From SKPS01 sp964469215 (GTDB taxonomy: Bacteria; Bacteroidota; Bacteroidia; Bacteroidales; SKPS01): a stretch of 64,000 nucleotides of DNA. Below the pieces are notes generated by a model. The model was not told the origin of the DNA and searched no databases. It saw only the letters and a list, made by a program, of their open reading frames with translations. The position numbers and the translations under genes were made by a program. Location: NCBI GenBank assembly GCA_964469215.1, contig CAYXYB010000008.1, positions 1 through 64,000 of the forward strand, in the 5' to 3' direction. How positions within the stretch are numbered: the stretch's first letter is position 1; the number at the start of each line of letters is the position of its first letter. This document shows positions 28,875 through 39,400 of this stretch, piece after piece.

Positions 28875-31199
28875 ATGGCTGGAGTGATAAGGCGGTTTAC
28901 ATGGCTGACGATAATACTGATGATGGTGCAGCATTTGTCTGCTCAGCGTGGTGGTGATCTCAGGGGTTTTGTGTTCAATAAGGGTACTGGTGAACCGATG
29001 ATCTACGCACGTATTATGATCGAAGGGACACCAACCGGAACAATGAGTGATGTTAACGGTTATTTTATAATAAGTGGACTTCAACCAGGTGATTACAGAG
29101 TGGTTGTAACCTTTGTGGGTTTTGACACCATCACGGAACCTGTCAGCATCAAATCAAGTGAGATAACTTCTCTCAAGGTGCATCTTTCAGAACGTTATCA
29201 GGAGCTTAAAAGGTTCACTGTAAATGCAGAGCGGCAAAGTGAACTTACTGAGACACAGACATCTACTATCAAGGTGACGCCCAGGCAGATCGAAAGAATA
29301 CCATCGGTGGGTGGGCAGGCCGATCTGGCGCAGTATCTCCAGGTGCTACCAGGTGTTGTTTCAACCGGTGACCAGGGTGGAAAACTATATATACGCGGTG
29401 GAGCACCCATTCATAACAAGGTATTGCTTGACGGCATGATAGTTTACAACCCGTTTCATACAATTGGTCTGTTCAGCGTTTTTGATACAGATATCATAAG
29501 TTCTGCCGATATTTATACCGGAGGATTCGGTGCGGATCTCGGGGGGAGGATATCTTCGGTGATGGATATAAAAACACGTGATGGTAATAAGAAATACCAT
29601 TCAGGAATAATCAGCGGAAGCACCTTTGGAAGCAAGATCCTGCTTGAAGGGCCACTGAAACCGAAAGAGAAACAAATCGCAAAAGCCTCATACCTTGTGT
29701 CTTTCAAGAACTCTTATCTGGAGCAATCTTCGAAGGTTTTGTACGAATATGTGGATGAACAGGGGTTGCCTTTCAATTACCTTGACGTTTACGGTAAGCT
29801 TAGCCTCCTGGCAGATAACGGTAGCAAGATTAACTTTTTTGGATTCAGGTTTTCCGATCATGTTAATTATCAGGTATTGTCGAAATACAACTGGGACACA
29901 TGGGGAATGGGAAGTAACTTTATTCTTATTCCTGCAGAGTCACCTATGCTTATTGAAGGGAATTTTGCTTATTCATCCTATACAACAACCATACAGGACC
30001 AGTCATCACTTCCCAAATCGAGTGAGGTTGATGGTTTCAACTTCGGGCTCAACTTTAGCCACATTACCGGAAAAAACAGGAATCAGTATGGCATTGAGCT
30101 GTTGGGATTCAAGACCATGTTCGAAATCACAAATGCGGCCAACAGGGTTATTGACCTTACCGAGTATACCACTGAAATTGCCGTATACTGGAAATATAAA
30201 CTTACCATAGGCAATTTCATTATTGAACCTGGATTACGCGGGCACTACTATGCATCACTCTCTGAATTTTCTCCTGAACCCAGACTCGCAATTAAATACA
30301 AAGCAACAGATTACCTTAGGTTTAAAGCAGCAACAGGGTTGTATTCCCAAAACCTTCTTGCTGCAAATTCAGATCGCGATGTGGTTAATCTTTTTTATGG
30401 TTTCCTTTCAGGAACTGATAACCTTCAGGATACATTCAATGGGAAACCTGTTACATCACACCTGCAAAAAGCACGGCATCTAATTGTAGGTGCCGAAATA
30501 GATATCACCAAACATGCATCAATTAATATTGAAGCATACATTAATGATTTTACCCAGATGACAAATCTCAACAGGAATAAAATTTACGATGAAGAGATAC
30601 TTGATTATCTGAACAAACCAGACTTCCTAAAAAAAGACTTTATAGTTGAAAAGGGGCAATCAAAGGGCATCGACTTCGCATTCAGATACGATTTGGTGAA
30701 CATTAATATCTGGGCTGTGTATTCCCTTGGCTTTATAACACGAGAGGAGGATCTAAATGGATTCATGTTCTCATATACACCACATTACGACCGCAGGCAT
30801 AATGTAAACCTGATGGGTGGTTACAGTTTCGGAAAAACATTGCAGTATGAAATAACTGTAAGGTGGAACTATGGATCGGGTTTCCCGTTCACACCAACAG
30901 CAGGATTCTTTGAAGCACTCTCATTCCAGGAAGGTATCAACACCGACTACATTCATCAGAATGGTGAACTGGGTTATTTTTATGGCGAGCTTAACAGCAA
31001 ACGCCTCCCCGACTATCACCGTCTGGATATTACTCTGAAACGTGGATTTGTATTTTCGAAACGGAATATCCTGGATGTTTCTGTTTCCGTTACCAATATA
31101 TACAACAGAAACAATGTATTCTACTTCGACAGGATCCGCTATGAGAGGGTCGATCAGCTTCCAATACTGCCAAGTATTGGATTCAACTGGAAGTTTTAA
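28875..31199 (+). CDS. TonB-dependent outer membrane receptor
   Basis: 774 residues with a signal peptide ending near HLSAQ. Residues about 25-110 form a carboxypeptidase-regulatory-like beta-sandwich (GEPMIYARIMIEG, SDVNGYFIISGLQPGDY), as usual in Bacteroidota receptors. The plug follows (LQVLPGVVSTGDQGGKLYIRGG, VLLDGMIVYNP), then a beta-barrel to the C-terminal NWKF, whose final aromatic residue fits BAM recognition. No SusD partner is adjacent, so it is not a classical polysaccharide locus; the substrate is unknown. A TTG with TAACTTTA 23 bases further on (28806-28839) may be its promoter. Confidence 0.92.
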   Translation: MAGVIRRFTWLTIILMMVQHLSAQRGGDLRGFVFNKGTGEPMIYARIMIEGTPTGTMSDVNGYFIISGLQPGDYRVVVTFVGFDTITEPVSIKSSEITSLKVHLSERYQELKRFTVNAERQSELTETQTSTIKVTPRQIERIPSVGGQADLAQYLQVLPGVVSTGDQGGKLYIRGGAPIHNKVLLDGMIVYNPFHTIGLFSVFDTDIISSADIYTGGFGADLGGRISSVMDIKTRDGNKKYHSGIISGSTFGSKILLEGPLKPKEKQIAKASYLVSFKNSYLEQSSKVLYEYVDEQGLPFNYLDVYGKLSLLADNGSKINFFGFRFSDHVNYQVLSKYNWDTWGMGSNFILIPAESPMLIEGNFAYSSYTTTIQDQSSLPKSSEVDGFNFGLNFSHITGKNRNQYGIELLGFKTMFEITNAANRVIDLTEYTTEIAVYWKYKLTIGNFIIEPGLRGHYYASLSEFSPEPRLAIKYKATDYLRFKAATGLYSQNLLAANSDRDVVNLFYGFLSGTDNLQDTFNGKPVTSHLQKARHLIVGAEIDITKHASINIEAYINDFTQMTNLNRNKIYDEEILDYLNKPDFLKKDFIVEKGQSKGIDFAFRYDLVNINIWAVYSLGFITREEDLNGFMFSYTPHYDRRHNVNLMGGYSFGKTLQYEITVRWNYGSGFPFTPTAGFFEALSFQEGINTDYIHQNGELGYFYGELNSKRLPDYHRLDITLKRGFVFSKRNILDVSVSVTNIYNRNNVFYFDRIRYERVDQLPILPSIGFNWKF

Positions 31200-31221
31200 T
31201 GTTTTGATTTCTGCACTATCC

Positions 31222-32625
31222 TTATTTTTTTCTCAGAACTGCCTCCTCGAACCAGGTTTTAAACTGTTCTGATGGCTGACGCGCACCGTAAGATTCAAAA
31301 GATCCATCGGGAGCAATAAGAATAAATAAAGGATAGTTCCGGATATTGTAACGGTCCGTCAGCTCAAAATCGTTACTGAAATGCACCACTGGCCAGGGAA
31401 ATTTCTGCTGGTCGGTGAAACGCCAGAGTTTAACAGTATCAGGGTCGAGCCCGATGGCGATTACTGCAATATTGTCTGAAATATCAGGGTACACAGATCT
31501 TAGCAACTGCAGTTCAGACAGGCAGGGAATACAATTGCTTGCAAAAAACACAATGTAAAGGTATTTTCCGCGGTATTGTCCCGGCGTAATATAGTTACCA
31601 CTTTTATCTGGGAGTTTAAAATCGGGTGCTATCATTCCCCGGTTGAAACGTGTGTTAAGATAAACCAGGTTAGAAGCAATTATGCGGTGCTCTCTGAATT
31701 TACTGGTATAGGCAATATGCTGCAGGATCCTGAGAACATTATTCTCATCAAAATCCTTGTTGTGAACCATCTCCCCCAGGCTCTTTATCATAACTATCTC
31801 ACGAAGAAGCTCATTGCGTAAAAGTGTATCCCGTCCCATCAGTTCCGAAAGGGTATGATATGTTCCCTGGTTGTTGATTATGCTCTTGAGATCCTGGTAT
31901 GTATAATGCTTAAGCCTGGTTGTAAGATAATTGCTGAAGAGCTGATTGAAGAAATCCATGAAATCCGGATGTTGGTACTCAAAATCAACACCTTTCAGCC
32001 AAAGTTCATGCGCCTGTTCTATTGATATTTTATATCCTGAAAGTTTCAGCATGGCTATCCGGTAATCGACCATCTGCCTTACCCATGGATGTGTATATTC
32101 CCCAAATTTCAGAAAGAAAGTGTCAATAAATTCATTAACAACATCATATCGTTTCAGATAAAGATCCATATAATGTTTCGAAATGAATTTGTTGTACATT
32201 GTCAGGGCATCAGCAACAACAATATTTATATCTTCATCTGTACGATTTAATATTTTGTATCCTATTGATTCTTTTTGAAGAATCAGATTTCGCGTTTCGA
32301 GATAACTCACAGGGGGGTAGTCGTCAAATTGTATCTCATAAACATTCCCAGGTTCAAGTATGATATCTGCTCTTATGTTTCCAATGGCGAAGAATGCATG
32401 TGTTGTTGCCTGCAATTCTGTTATCAGATTAAAATTTCCCTTGCTATCAATATCGGCAGCAGCCAGTTTCTTCTCGACAAAGGTTAGCTGGTCAGACCAG
32501 GTAAGTAGCCTGATCTGATATCCTGATGCATTTCCTATGTTGCCTTTAATGGTTGTATATGCTCCGGCATTGAGCGACAGTGAAAGTGTCAGTAGCAATG
32601 ATATTGAAAACAGCCTGTTGATCAC
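31222..32625 (-). CDS. TlpA-like thioredoxin-domain envelope protein
   Basis: 467 residues with a signal peptide ending near LNAGA. An N-terminal beta-rich region of about 100 residues resembles the DUF4369-type domain often fused to thioredoxins in this phylum. A helical middle region follows, then a thioredoxin domain with active site CIPC near residue 364 (FFASNCIPCLSEL) and the cis-proline segment NYPLF. It is likely a periplasmic disulfide reductase. It lies 14 bases after coaD on the same strand and may share its transcript. Confidence 0.87.
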   Translation of the reverse strand: MINRLFSISLLLTLSLSLNAGAYTTIKGNIGNASGYQIRLLTWSDQLTFVEKKLAAADIDSKGNFNLITELQATTHAFFAIGNIRADIILEPGNVYEIQFDDYPPVSYLETRNLILQKESIGYKILNRTDEDINIVVADALTMYNKFISKHYMDLYLKRYDVVNEFIDTFFLKFGEYTHPWVRQMVDYRIAMLKLSGYKISIEQAHELWLKGVDFEYQHPDFMDFFNQLFSNYLTTRLKHYTYQDLKSIINNQGTYHTLSELMGRDTLLRNELLREIVMIKSLGEMVHNKDFDENNVLRILQHIAYTSKFREHRIIASNLVYLNTRFNRGMIAPDFKLPDKSGNYITPGQYRGKYLYIVFFASNCIPCLSELQLLRSVYPDISDNIAVIAIGLDPDTVKLWRFTDQQKFPWPVVHFSNDFELTDRYNIRNYPLFILIAPDGSFESYGARQPSEQFKTWFEEAVLRKK

Positions 32626-32639
32626 GGTAAATTAACGTT

Positions 32640-33143
32640 TTATGTCTTCAGGTTATTTTCCGGTGATTCCTTGCCTTGTCGCACGCACCCTTTTAAACGT
32701 TCGGGAATGAAAAGATCGGGGTTTCCGCCATTTTTCAGGATTTCTCTTACAATTGAAGAGTTAAGTGCATTGAATTCCGGAGATGTAAGCATGAAAATGG
32801 TCTCGGTGTCAGGTTGCAAAGCTCTGTTCATCTGGCCTATGCTCCTTTCAAACTCAAAATCTGCAGAAGTTCTGAGCCCCCTCAGAATAAATGTAGCTCC
32901 CACTTTCCTGCAGAAATCCACGGTAAGCCCTTCGTAAACCTCAACTGACACTGTGGAATAATCCGTGAAGGTATCTTCGATCCACTTTTTTCGCTGGGAT
33001 AAAGAAAACATCGACTTTTTTTCACTGTTTATACCAATGCCGATAATTATTCTGTCGAATAGAGGTATTGCCCTGATTATCACATTTTCATGTCCTTTGG
33101 TGATCGGGTCAAAAGATCCGGGAAAGACTGCTGTCCTGTGCAT
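32640..33143 (-). CDS. coaD: Phosphopantetheine adenylyltransferase
   Basis: 167 residues starting at MHRTAVFPGSFDP (33143); the frame extends 14 codons further but that is not family sequence. It makes dephospho-CoA from phosphopantetheine and ATP. TKGH is the nucleotidyltransferase HxGH-type motif with threonine in first place, as in most CoaD; RGLRTSADFEFE and SSIVREI are the other signature blocks. Confidence 0.94.
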   Translation of the reverse strand: MHRTAVFPGSFDPITKGHENVIIRAIPLFDRIIIGIGINSEKKSMFSLSQRKKWIEDTFTDYSTVSVEVYEGLTVDFCRKVGATFILRGLRTSADFEFERSIGQMNRALQPDTETIFMLTSPEFNALNSSIVREILKNGGNPDLFIPERLKGCVRQGKESPENNLKT

Positions 33144-33258
33144 TTTGGGTGGTTTCAGTATAGCGCAAATGTAATACTTTTTCAATAAGTATATTAACCT
33201 GTTAAGGGGAGATAATCACAGGAAGAGTTCCGGTTCCTTAAAAATTGGCCTTCTCTGA

Positions 33259-33288
33259 TTGCCTGTCTGTAACTTTTATCTAATTTTG
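33259..33288 (+). promoter_or_regulatory. Bacteroidota-type promoter of the M16 protease gene
   Basis: TTG at 33259-33261 and TAATTTTG at 33281-33288 are separated by 19 bases, the typical -33/-7 spacing. The start codon is about 70 bases downstream. This is the best-spaced example in the window. Confidence 0.5.
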
Positions 33289-33356
33289 CTGTTCTTATTA
33301 ATGCAGATACAGGTGACGAAGATTTGTAAGCGTAATCATCAATAATACAATATGAT

Positions 33357-36275
33357 ATGATAAACAAGGTAATTTCTTTCGTTTTATTTACTTCCCTTCT
33401 TGTTTCACCTCTTGTTAACAATGCTCAGTATGATGAAACAGGTAACCTTATAACCATTACTGCCGACAACAGTTCTCCGCTTGTTTACAGGCTTCCGAAC
33501 GGACTCACGGTGATTCTTTATTCCGACAACACACAGCCACATGTAACCGGTATGGTAGTAGCACTTGCAGGGGGAAAAAACGACCCGCCCGATGCCACCG
33601 GTCTTGCCCATTACATGGAGCACATGCTTTTTAAGGGCACTACCAAGCTGGGTACTACAAACTGGGTAAACGAGTCGAAGCATATAGACAGGATATTCAC
33701 CCTTTATGACAGCCTTGGGATGACAAAAGACCCTGCTGAGCGCAAAAGGATACAGCAACTTATCAACGAAGAGTCGCTGCAGGCAAATGAATATGCAATA
33801 CCCAACGAGCTTGACAAGATACTTAAGGAGATTGGTTCTACCGGCATCAATGCCGGAACAGGACCCGATCATACGGTATATTACAACATATTTCCCCGTA
33901 ATCAGATCGAAAGATGGCTCGAAATTTATAGTCACAGGTTTATGTTTCCTGTCTTCAGATCTTTCCAGGCTGAACTTGAGGTTGTTTACGAAGAGAAGAA
34001 CATGTATTCCGACATGTTCGCCTTTGGCCTTTTTGAGGAATTCAACAAAAGTTTTTACAAAGTGCATCCATACGGGCAACAGCCGCTTGTTGGCACAATT
34101 GATCATCTCAAGAACCCATCGCTAACAAAAATGAAGCAGTTTTACGAGCAGTGGTATGTTGCAAACAATATGGCCCTGATCATGACGGGTGATTTTGATA
34201 TCAGTGAAATCCTTCCATTGATACAGCAGTCGTTTGGAGCACTCCAGACGGGCCCGGTGCCGGAAAAGGTGACCTGGGTTGAGAACCCTTTCAACGGAAG
34301 GGAGTATGTTGAAAAGAAACTTTCACCAATAAAAATCGGATTGCTGGGTTACAGGATCCCCCCCAACGGACATCCCGATAAACTCTTGTTTGAGGTGGTC
34401 TCCGGAATGCTCAATAACTCAAATCAGACAGGTTTGTTCGATAAGCTTACCCTGGAAAACAAACTGCTTGGTGCAGCCGCACAGAATGTCCATTACGGAG
34501 ATTACGGAACGGGTATGATAATCTTCGTCCCAAAGGTGGCAGGGCAATCCCTGAGCCAGGCAGAACAGCTGATTCTGGATCAGATCGACCGGCTAAGAAA
34601 AGGGAATTTCAGTGATACACTTTTTGAATCTGTGAAGCTTAACCTCTACAGAGACAAGGTTATGGCCCTCGAATCATCAACAAACCTGGCCTATGCTTTC
34701 CTTGATGCATTTGCCAGCGGAACCAACCCTGCTGAGGTATGGAACTGGCCACAAAGGGTAAGGGATGTTTCAAGAGAAGATGTGATAAGGGCAGCTAATC
34801 AATACTTTGGCGACAACTTCCTGGCGTTTCATTCAAAAATGGGGGTTCCCAAAAAAGAGAAGATAGAAAAGCCCGGTTATGAACCTGTGGTGAAAAAGCA
34901 GGATGAAGAATCGGACTATTACCGGATGATCAATGAGTTGCCGGAAAGAGAGCCGGAATTCAGGTTCGTTGATTTCGACTCCGATATTCAGAAATTGTTA
35001 ACTGATAAAGGGGTTAATATCTATAAGGTTGATAATCCCAAAAACGACATATTTACATTGAATGTAAGATATGGTATCGGAGAGGGCAGGATGCCGGTGC
35101 TGAAATATGTGTCGGGGATGATGAACCTCAGCGGTGCAGCAGGTATGAGCAATGATGAGTTTTCGCTCAGGATGGCAATGCTTGGATGCACTTATCATAT
35201 CTGGAGTGATGACAGCTATCTCACAATAAGCCTCACCGGCCTTGAAGAAAATCTGGAAGAGGCTCTCATACTCCTGAACCAGCTTGTTCAGTCTCCGAAT
35301 CTGGAACAGAGTAAATTGAAAACACTTTATTCAGGCGAGAAGGCATCAAGGAAGATGGAACGCAAAGAGCCCGATATGTTAGCTGATGCCCTCTATGAAT
35401 ATGTTCTTTATGGGCAGAACTCATCATACCTCGACAGGCTGACCATGAAGCAGTTAAAGAAGCTGAAAGCCGACACGCTGGTTGCAGCCTTTAAGGTAGC
35501 CGTTGGTTACGCTCCTGATATTCACTATGCCGGCAGAAGGTCAGCAGATGAAATTACTGAACTCTTTGTGCGGGCATATACCCTCCCCCTTGAAATGAAA
35601 CAGAGCACAGCCCCCTTTTACAGGGTGCCCGGAGTTTTCCTGGTGAACGAAGTTTATGTGACCCCAAAGAAAAAAGCAGTGCAAAGCAAGGTGTTTTTTC
35701 ATGCTACCCTTATGGATTTTAATCCCGGCAACATAGGACTTTATAATGCTTTTAACACCTATTTCGGAGGCGGTTTTTCGGGAATTGTGCTTCAGGAAAT
35801 CCGCGAGTACCGTTCCATGGCCTATGCGGCAGGAGCATCACTGGTTCAGCCACCTGTAAACTCCCAGCGGGTAAGGTTCAGCGGGTATGTGGGAACCCAG
35901 GCCGACAAAACAAACGAAGCCGTTGATGTTTTTGTTGACCTGATGAGGACAATGCCACAAAAACCTGAAAGGATGAACATGATTAAAAGGTATATTGTTT
36001 CTGCAGCGGCAACCTCAAGACCCGGTTTCAGAAGCCTGTCGCAGTCTTATGTTGCCTGGAAACACAAAGGTTTCGACAGGGATCCGTCATCCATACTCCT
36101 CGAAAATGTTCCGGCACTTACTCCTTATGACCTGTTTGACCTGCAGAAGCAATACCTGGCAAATACGCCGGTTACCATTATAATAGCGGGTAATACCAAA
36201 AAATTCAGTCTTAAGGATCTCGAGAAACATGGTAAGGTTCACATTATAAAAGAGAAGAAACTCTTTTCTAAATAA
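33357..36275 (+). CDS. M16 family zinc metallopeptidase, two-domain (pitrilysin-like)
   Basis: 972 residues with a signal peptide (ending near VNNAQ), so it acts in the periplasm or beyond. The inverted zinc motif HYMEH starts at about residue 82, and the downstream EVVYEEKNM glutamate supplies the third ligand. A second, non-catalytic M16 half begins after about residue 530, with NVRYGIGEG and LREYRSMAYAAG-like segments. Full length for the family. A strong terminator follows. Confidence 0.93.
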   Translation: MINKVISFVLFTSLLVSPLVNNAQYDETGNLITITADNSSPLVYRLPNGLTVILYSDNTQPHVTGMVVALAGGKNDPPDATGLAHYMEHMLFKGTTKLGTTNWVNESKHIDRIFTLYDSLGMTKDPAERKRIQQLINEESLQANEYAIPNELDKILKEIGSTGINAGTGPDHTVYYNIFPRNQIERWLEIYSHRFMFPVFRSFQAELEVVYEEKNMYSDMFAFGLFEEFNKSFYKVHPYGQQPLVGTIDHLKNPSLTKMKQFYEQWYVANNMALIMTGDFDISEILPLIQQSFGALQTGPVPEKVTWVENPFNGREYVEKKLSPIKIGLLGYRIPPNGHPDKLLFEVVSGMLNNSNQTGLFDKLTLENKLLGAAAQNVHYGDYGTGMIIFVPKVAGQSLSQAEQLILDQIDRLRKGNFSDTLFESVKLNLYRDKVMALESSTNLAYAFLDAFASGTNPAEVWNWPQRVRDVSREDVIRAANQYFGDNFLAFHSKMGVPKKEKIEKPGYEPVVKKQDEESDYYRMINELPEREPEFRFVDFDSDIQKLLTDKGVNIYKVDNPKNDIFTLNVRYGIGEGRMPVLKYVSGMMNLSGAAGMSNDEFSLRMAMLGCTYHIWSDDSYLTISLTGLEENLEEALILLNQLVQSPNLEQSKLKTLYSGEKASRKMERKEPDMLADALYEYVLYGQNSSYLDRLTMKQLKKLKADTLVAAFKVAVGYAPDIHYAGRRSADEITELFVRAYTLPLEMKQSTAPFYRVPGVFLVNEVYVTPKKKAVQSKVFFHATLMDFNPGNIGLYNAFNTYFGGGFSGIVLQEIREYRSMAYAAGASLVQPPVNSQRVRFSGYVGTQADKTNEAVDVFVDLMRTMPQKPERMNMIKRYIVSAAATSRPGFRSLSQSYVAWKHKGFDRDPSSILLENVPALTPYDLFDLQKQYLANTPVTIIIAGNTKKFSLKDLEKHGKVHIIKEKKLFSK

Positions 36276-36304
36276 GAACAAGCATATTTACAAAGCATTA
36301 TATT

Positions 36305-36334
36305 AGCCGGCTGAAAAAAGCCGGCTTTTTTTTT
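36305..36334 (+). terminator. Rho-independent terminator after the M16 protease gene
   Basis: AGCCGGCT (36305-36312), loop GAAAAA, AGCCGGCT (36319-36326), then eight further T. The stem is perfect. Confidence 0.92.
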
Positions 36335-36408
36335 CCGTTTTTCAATCTTCGGGCAAATATACTGCTGAACAAATCCTGCCGTGTGGCCGGATATAAAAGC
36401 GGAGGTGA

Positions 36409-39400
36409 ATGATGAAGAGAGAAAAACGACATTGCCGGGTGGCCAGGAGTCATCCATTGACCGACCTGGAAGCGATAGAGGATGATCTGCTGGGTTTTGA
36501 GGTTTATGACGATCAGCGGTTGCTGATGAGGAAGATGCAGAAGTTGCAGCGGTTAAAATCGTATATGCATTTCCTGCTAATGATGGTTGTTGTAGCAACC
36601 TGTTCCGGGGTGTTCGGATTAAGAAGCGGCATATCCCAGACAACAGCAAACAGTTTTGCCCATCCTTTCAGCAATCTTGACCCTGCACTTACCCCTTCGG
36701 GGATACTGCACAACAGAAGCCCGTGGTATCACAGATGTTTTGTTTACGACACCCTATCAAACACCATGGTTCTGAACCCTGATTGGAAAGCATCCCCTTA
36801 TCTTTTCGAGGGCGGGCAGATCTCCATGAAGCCCGAAACCTTTGTGCAGTTATACCAGGATATGCTTGCGGCACAGATCAACGATTCTGTGCTGATAAAC
36901 CCTACCCAGTACAGGGCTGCATGGGAACATAATATGGAAAACAGCGACCTTTTCCTGAGCCTTATGGCAATAGAATTTGAACGGTTGCCGGAAGATGCGT
37001 TACTCGGTGGCAGAGTCTGGTTTGATACACTTACCGGCCAGTTTGGAGCATATCCCGACACACTCTGGCTACCCGACACCCTTATTACGGACGACACAAC
37101 AATTGTTGCCGACACAACATATTTTGTCGACATTAACAATTCCGACTCGTTGTTATCAATCTCTCTCAGCAAGCATCTTCTTTTCGGATCAAGAATTTCA
37201 AAGGATTTTATCTTTGTGAAGGATACTTCAATAACAATAAGGTTTTGTGTGCCGTCATCTCTGTTTGTCTCCAACATTGATACCCTGGTAGGGATAAGTA
37301 TTGATTTCGATGACAGTGGTGGCTTCAGAAATGTACCCTGGGATACAACTCTGTTGATCACCTATAATTTTCTACAGAGCCCTAAAATTCAGACAAAACA
37401 AATTAAGGTTAAGCTACCATTTATTAACTACGATCTGCTTCTGATGCATACTCTGAAGTTTGTTGTCAACACCATTAACGCAGATACCGTAATAATAACT
37501 GATTCACTGCCATACCTATGCCAGCCTCTTACAGGTTCAACCGCTGCAGAGGGAAAGATAAGCATCCTCTTTTCAAGTCCTGCGGAGAATAAACTTATTA
37601 AACCTGTTCTGTTTGTCGAGGGATTTGAAACAGCCACTCAACCTTACGGAGACATTAATTTTCAGAATGTTGTCAACAAGGTTATGCCTGAGATCGGCTT
37701 TGGTGAACTTGAAGAATTACCGCTGTTTTTCAACACACTTCTTCAGAACGGTTACGACCTTGTTTATCTCGATTTTAAAAATGCACGTGATTCGCTCGAC
37801 TGCAATATGCTTGCAGTCTATAAAACCATACAATGGATCAATGATCAGCTTTTTATCAACGGTTCGCAGGAAAAACTTGTTGTAGCAGCAGCCAGCATGG
37901 GGGGAATACTGGCCCGGTACGCCCTTCGAAAAATGGAACTCGATGGATGCTGCCACAATACACGTCTTTACATATCATTCGATGCACCTCATTTGGGAGC
38001 AAATATCCCTATTGGGTTACAGCATCTGGTTAAACAGGCTGCAATGGTTACTCAATCATGGAATGGTTCATCTGGAATTATTAAATGGCTGGAGGATCTT
38101 GAAATGATTGAAGTTGACCTCAGAAATCCTAAAATGACAGGATTGTTTGAAAATGTACTTAACAGCCCTGCAGCACGTGCAATGCTTATTCAGCACGTTG
38201 ACCCCGATGCCATGATTTTTCATAAGAGCTTTTATGCAATGCTCGATAGTATTGGTTATCCAAAGTATTGCAGAAATATCGCCCTTATCAACGGAAGTGA
38301 AAACGGCGTGCTTCATAAGCTCGAAGACTCCGGTAACAGGCTTATCGGAACAGGTAAACAACTGAGGGTTCCGTACGAATGGCAATTGAAAGGCCCCGGA
38401 CTCAACGCACCTGATTTATACAACTACTATCCAACAATCATCACCAATCACCATTTTGCATATAGCATGGTAATGGCTGAATCTATGCAGTATTTTTATG
38501 TAAGCAACGATTGGGGAGCTTCTGTTGATAATATCAATTCAAGTATAACCAAGATAATGTGGCATACTTCCCTGAATCATATTTACGGTGGCCTTGCCCT
38601 GGCTGTCGGGCCGGGAGAACCCTTAACCTATTTCTATCTCGACGGATTGATGGCAAAAAATAAGAAAACAGGCAACAACGCTCTGGCAAAACTTCTCGTC
38701 CCGGGAACCCTGCAGCAAATTTCTTCCACAGGCATTCCACACCTCACAACCGCTCCCGGCGGACTCAATGACGCCCTTAAAAAACTGGGTGATGCTGCCA
38801 ATGAATATATCAATGTCTATTCGAAAAAATTCTCGTTCGTCCCTTCCGTGAGCGCTCTCGGAGTTAAAAATGTGCCTCTGGATGAGAATTTGAAAACCTC
38901 TTATGTTAGCGGTCAATTAAACGGGGTTCCATTTGACGCTTATTGGGCACCAGCTAGAAATGGGGAATCAGATACGATTAACAATCAAATGCATGTTCAA
39001 ATTACTGAATTTAATAGGGAATGGCTGCTTCAACACATAAGTCACGATTGGGAACTTGGCACAAATAACCAAAGGTATTTTGGTGTTTTAAGTAGCTCTT
39101 ACAATTATGGGAAACCAACTGCTAACAATGATATTAATTACTTTAATCAGCCTCATGAAAGGATTTTATACAGCCTTGATATTGTACAGGGAGGAGTTCT
39201 GCATGTGAACCGGCAGGCTGAGATTGGTTTTCAGGGTAGTATGCTATTTCCGAAACCGCATGGCTCCTTTCACCTTGATACCGATGGAAACCCCTGTGAT
39301 CCGTCACACGTCAGGGTGATGCAGGGGGGCGAAATGGTGCTTGGTGATCCCCTTAACTATAACACAGCTACTGTTGATTTCAACCCTAATTCCATCCTGG

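Noticed and set aside
33405..34106. 233-codon ORF antisense to the M16 protease gene
   Set aside because: It is the mirror of a well-supported M16 coding region with the zinc motif; no independent protein features.
36798..37361. 187-codon ORF antisense to the lipase-like T9SS gene
   Set aside because: Shadow of the sense frame, which is continuous for 1722 codons; no recognisable features.
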